Positions 6,415 to 7,965 of a stretch of 7,965 bases of DNA are shown one piece after another (the stretch's first letter is position 1; every line of letters starts with the position of its first letter). A program made the position numbers and the translations under genes. The notes beneath the pieces were generated by a model. It was not told the origin of the DNA and ran no database searches. It saw nothing but the letters and a program-made list of their open reading frames with translations. The stretch covers positions 1-7,965 of the forward strand of contig JACQAU010000294.1 in assembly GCA_016194835.1 (NCBI GenBank), in the 5' to 3' direction. Source of the stretch: Deltaproteobacteria bacterium (GTDB lineage Bacteria; Bdellovibrionota; UBA1018).

Positions 6415-6420
6415 TATAAT
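6415..6420 (+). promoter_or_regulatory. Consensus -10 element for the phosphatase pair
   Basis: A perfect TATAAT lies 44 bases before the first phosphatase ATG, implying a start near 6427 and a leader of about 38 bases. There is no good -35 at 16-18 bases (the region reads GCGTGGGAGA), so an activator may be needed. It overlaps the minus-strand -10 at 6416-6421. Confidence 0.4.
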
Positions 6421-6445
6421 ACTAAAATATTTAAGTTTTTTTCAA
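6416..6445 (-). promoter_or_regulatory. Candidate promoter for the repeat lipoprotein
   Basis: On the minus strand TTGAAA (6445-6440, 5 of 6) is followed after 18 bases by TATTAT (6421-6416, 5 of 6). The start would be near 6409, giving a leader of about 55 bases. Its -10 shares five bases with the -10 of the opposite strand. Confidence 0.42.
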
Positions 6446-6464
6446 AATAGCCGACTCAATAGAT

Positions 6465-7073
6465 ATGAAAACGAAAACTATAGTAATATGGCTTGTTGGT
6501 ATCAGTTCCCTGGTTCTTTTTGGTTTTGCTCCTGCGCCACCAAAGAGCGTATATAAAGGCAATAATCTCCAGTTGATCGAAGAAGACAAAGCCACAGGTT
6601 TTGCCATTTTTCGATCAGGAGAGCCTGAAGAAGAAGATCTTGCAGAGTTTTGCAGACTAGGAATTCAAGAAATTATGGTCTTAAGTGGAAACGCGGAAGA
6701 CGTGGAGTGGAAGTACAAAGACCAGTGTCCAGCGCTCAAGGTCATTTATAATACAAAACAAGATAGTACTGTGCCATTGAATAAAAAATTTCTATCTGAT
6801 TTTGACGCATGGGTTACTGACGCAAAAGTGCAAGGCAAGAAAATAGCCTTTCGTTGTGAGTGTGGTTGCCATAGGACTGGTCGTTTGGCTGGTTATTATC
6901 AGATGAAATATCAGAGCTTAACGTACAAAGACGCTTCTGTTGTTATGACTGGTCGTGGCAAATACATGGATCAAAAACCGTGGCTTTATGAACAACTAAA
7001 AGCACTAGAGGACTATATTTATCAACGGCCGTGTTCTGTAGAAAAAAAATACTGTGTGAGGGATATAAAATGA
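6465..7073 (+). CDS. Exported dual-specificity-phosphatase-like protein, copy 1
   Basis: A 202-residue exported protein of the cysteine-based (PTP/DSP) phosphatase fold. An N-terminal signal peptide (about 1-24, ending GFAPA) sends it to the periplasm. The core begins with IFRSGEPEEEDLAEFCRLGI (49-68), typical of bacterial DSPs (yRSGqP...dl..l..lGI). The P-loop is Cys131-E-C-G-C-H-Arg137-T-G, which fits CxxGxxR(S/T)G, but the residue before the nucleophile is Arg, not the usual His. Asp100 lies 31 residues before Cys131, the right distance for the general acid. Seven cysteines in the mature part (63, 88, 131, 133, 135, 190, 197) are all kept in copy 2. ATG 6465 is the first start after an in-frame TAA at 6432-6434; no Shine-Dalgarno is seen. 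The substrate is unknown; phosphoprotein, phospholipid or inositol phosphate are all possible. Confidence 0.8.
   Translation: MKTKTIVIWLVGISSLVLFGFAPAPPKSVYKGNNLQLIEEDKATGFAIFRSGEPEEEDLAEFCRLGIQEIMVLSGNAEDVEWKYKDQCPALKVIYNTKQDSTVPLNKKFLSDFDAWVTDAKVQGKKIAFRCECGCHRTGRLAGYYQMKYQSLTYKDASVVMTGRGKYMDQKPWLYEQLKALEDYIYQRPCSVEKKYCVRDIK
7058..7063 (+). promoter_or_regulatory. Shine-Dalgarno of the second phosphatase
   Basis: GAGGGA lies within the last codons of copy 1, 6 bases before the ATG at 7070. It decides the start: the alternative at 7031 would add 13 residues ahead of an otherwise standard signal peptide. Confidence 0.75.
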
Positions 7074-7639
7074 ATAATAAAATACTTTGTGTGACTTTAT
7101 TTTTATTAATGCCTATGGCTTCATTAGCCGCAAATAATCTTTTTATTATCGAAGAAGATGCTCAAAACGGATTTGTGATGTATCGCTCGGGTTCTCCTGA
7201 CCAGACAGATGTTGCTGAGTTTTGTGAGCTTGGAATTCAGGAGATTATGGTCTTGAGTGGAAATGCAGATCAAGCAGAATGGAAATTTCAAAACCAATGT
7301 CCCACACTTAAAGTAATTTATAATGTAGATCAAGATAGTAAAACCCCGCTAGATAAAAAGTTTTTAGATTTTTTTGATTCCTGGGTGCTCGAAGCCAAAG
7401 TACAAGGCAAGAAAATAGCTTTTCGCTGTGATTGCGGATGTCATCGCACTGGACGCCTAGCTGGCTACTATCAAATGAAATATCAAAAACTTACTTATGC
7501 AGATGCTGCTATGATTATGACAGACCACGGAAAATTCATGGGACTATTTTCTTATCTGTATGAACAATTAAAGGGACTAGAGGACTACATACACGGTCGC
7601 CCTTGTTCAGTCGAAGCTAAGTATTGTGTGAGAGAGTGA
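7070..7639 (+). CDS. Exported dual-specificity-phosphatase-like protein, copy 2
   Basis: A 189-residue paralogue of the preceding gene. The ATGA overlap (start 7070, upstream stop 7071-7073) implies translational coupling and joint production. The signal peptide is clear (1-20, ending ASLA before ANN). The catalytic loop is Cys120-D-C-G-C-H-Arg126-T-G-R with Arg before the nucleophile, and Asp89 is the candidate general acid, again 31 residues upstream. Aligned without gaps over 166 residues, the copies share 116 identities by my hand count (about 70%). The block from VQGKKIAFRC through GYYQMKYQ is almost unchanged, while the DSRLxx-equivalent surface and the stretch before LYEQLK (about residues 150-162) differ, hinting at different partners or substrates. 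The seven cysteines (52, 77, 120, 122, 124, 179, 186) are conserved. A common exported phosphatase function is inferred, not shown. Confidence 0.82.
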   Translation: MNNKILCVTLFLLMPMASLAANNLFIIEEDAQNGFVMYRSGSPDQTDVAEFCELGIQEIMVLSGNADQAEWKFQNQCPTLKVIYNVDQDSKTPLDKKFLDFFDSWVLEAKVQGKKIAFRCDCGCHRTGRLAGYYQMKYQKLTYADAAMIMTDHGKFMGLFSYLYEQLKGLEDYIHGRPCSVEAKYCVRE

Positions 7640-7641
7640 AT

Positions 7642-7788
7642 TTAGCACATTGGATTAGCTTTTTTGAGTTTTGCTTTTCGGCTTCTTTCTACTGCAATTT
7701 TATGAAAGTGAGTTAGCACTCCTTTGGAGTGGTCTCTTTTTAAATCTCTGGTTCTTCTTTTTTTTAAAACGCCTAGTCTTTTGGCCAT
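7642..7788 (-). CDS. Small, highly basic protein (48 residues), unknown function
   Basis: A short open frame read from the minus strand: it starts MAKRLGVLKKRRTRD and ends KKANPMC, with 10 Lys and 7 Arg against 2 Asp and 1 Glu (net about +14, not counting three His). Such composition is typical of small ribosomal or nucleic-acid-binding proteins. The GVL...ER.RKAK region is faintly like bS21, but the match is too weak for a name. Support for it being real comes from the ATG start, the strong promoter directly upstream (7798-7826) with correct orientation, and its fit between neighbours: its stop lies 3 bases past the stop of the convergent phosphatase gene. It lacks a Shine-Dalgarno, and the predicted message would have a leader of only 2-3 bases. 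Composition bias from AT-rich antisense DNA is the main alternative explanation. Confidence 0.6.
   Translation of the reverse strand: MAKRLGVLKKRRTRDLKRDHSKGVLTHFHKIAVERSRKAKLKKANPMC
7717..7740 (+). terminator. Possible Rho-independent terminator after the phosphatase pair
   Basis: CACTCC, a TTT loop, and GGAGTG form a 6-bp hairpin (7717-7731), followed after one base by TCTCTTTTT. It lies 77 bases past the second phosphatase stop, in the right orientation for it. The stem is short, and the site is inside the small basic gene on the other strand, so it may be coincidence. Confidence 0.35.
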
Positions 7789-7797
7789 ATGACGTTT

Positions 7798-7826
7798 CTT
7801 ATAACAGAATTAATACATTCTTTCAA
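7798..7826 (-). promoter_or_regulatory. Strong candidate promoter for the small basic protein
   Basis: On the minus strand TTGAAA (7826-7821, 5 of 6) is followed after exactly 17 bases by TATAAG (7803-7798, 5 of 6), preceded by TGT, which makes an extended -10. The -10 ends 9 bases before the ATG at 7788, so the transcript would carry a leader of about 2-3 bases. This is the best promoter match in the window. Confidence 0.5.
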
Positions 7827-7907
7827 ATTTATTACTAGTAAGAATAAGTCATCTTTTTTGTAAATTTAATTATTTCTAATCAATACGATTACGATAGTAT
7901 AAACACT

Positions 7908-7965
7908 ATGTTGAAACTAACTCCTGAGTACTTATTAAAAACGTATGATCTCATGCTGAAGAGCC
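7908..7965 (+). CDS. Start of a gene cut by the window edge
   Basis: The ATG at 7908 opens a frame that runs to the window end, 19 codons: MLKLTPEYLLKTYDLMLKS. The pattern LTPEyLLktYdlML resembles the beginning of thiamine-diphosphate-dependent 2-oxoacid dehydrogenase E1 alpha subunits, where a helix reading like LSxEeLLxmYrxMlxiRxfe precedes the core, but nineteen residues cannot establish this. There is no Shine-Dalgarno; TATAAA and TAGTAT hexamers sit just upstream of the ATG. It is divergent from the small basic gene across a 119-base gap. Confidence 0.45.
   Translation, partial: MLKLTPEYLLKTYDLMLKS

Noticed and set aside
7031..7069. Second phosphatase starting at 7031
   Set aside because: It would put 13 residues before a typical signal peptide. 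The ATG at 7070 has a good Shine-Dalgarno and an ATGA stop-start overlap.
7124..7333. 69-codon minus-strand frame inside the second phosphatase
   Set aside because: It is antisense to well-conserved codons and has no start signals.

Overview
The window is AT-rich, densely packed bacterial DNA carrying ten intact genes plus one truncated at each edge. No stretch longer than about 120 bases lacks a gene. The secreted proteins, a lipoprotein, an FtsB divisome protein, a two-domain Nfu iron-sulfur scaffold and a CpaF-type pilus ATPase all point to a Gram-negative proteobacterium-like host. The mix (CpaF next to eno and ftsB, compact AT-rich genome, many exported hypothetical proteins) reminds me of the Bdellovibrio group, but that assignment is inference and there is no 16S or other marker here to settle it.

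Left part (1-2800, + strand): the C-terminal half of a CpaF/TadA secretion ATPase, enolase, ftsB (starting at a TTG inside the end of eno), and the queuosine gene queF. These are mostly housekeeping genes. QueF has a Tyr where the family usually has an active-site His. Middle part: a minus-strand exported protein of unknown function with an acidic tail ends tail-to-tail with queF, the two stop codons sharing one TTAA. From a 113-base divergent gap the + strand continues with an Nfu-type Fe-S scaffold protein and a family 2 glycosyltransferase.

Right part (5016-7965): a minus-strand lipoprotein made of seven repeats of about 57 residues (probably a seven-bladed beta-propeller) is divergent from a tandem, translationally coupled pair of exported dual-specificity-phosphatase-like proteins. 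The two divergent units appear to share overlapping -10 elements in a 111-base gap. The phosphatases are recent duplicates (about 70% identical by hand count) with an unusual Cys-rich P-loop, RCxCGCHRTGR, and seven conserved cysteines. Beyond them lie a 48-residue, very basic protein on the minus strand and the first 19 codons of another gene.

Two themes deserve attention. First, the repeat lipoprotein and the phosphatase pair may form an uncharacterised envelope module. Second, several genes that look first in their transcription unit have no Shine-Dalgarno sequence but have a -10-like hexamer placed so that transcription would start at or within a few bases of the start codon. Internal genes (ftsB, the second phosphatase) have good Shine-Dalgarno sites. 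This suggests common leaderless initiation in this organism.
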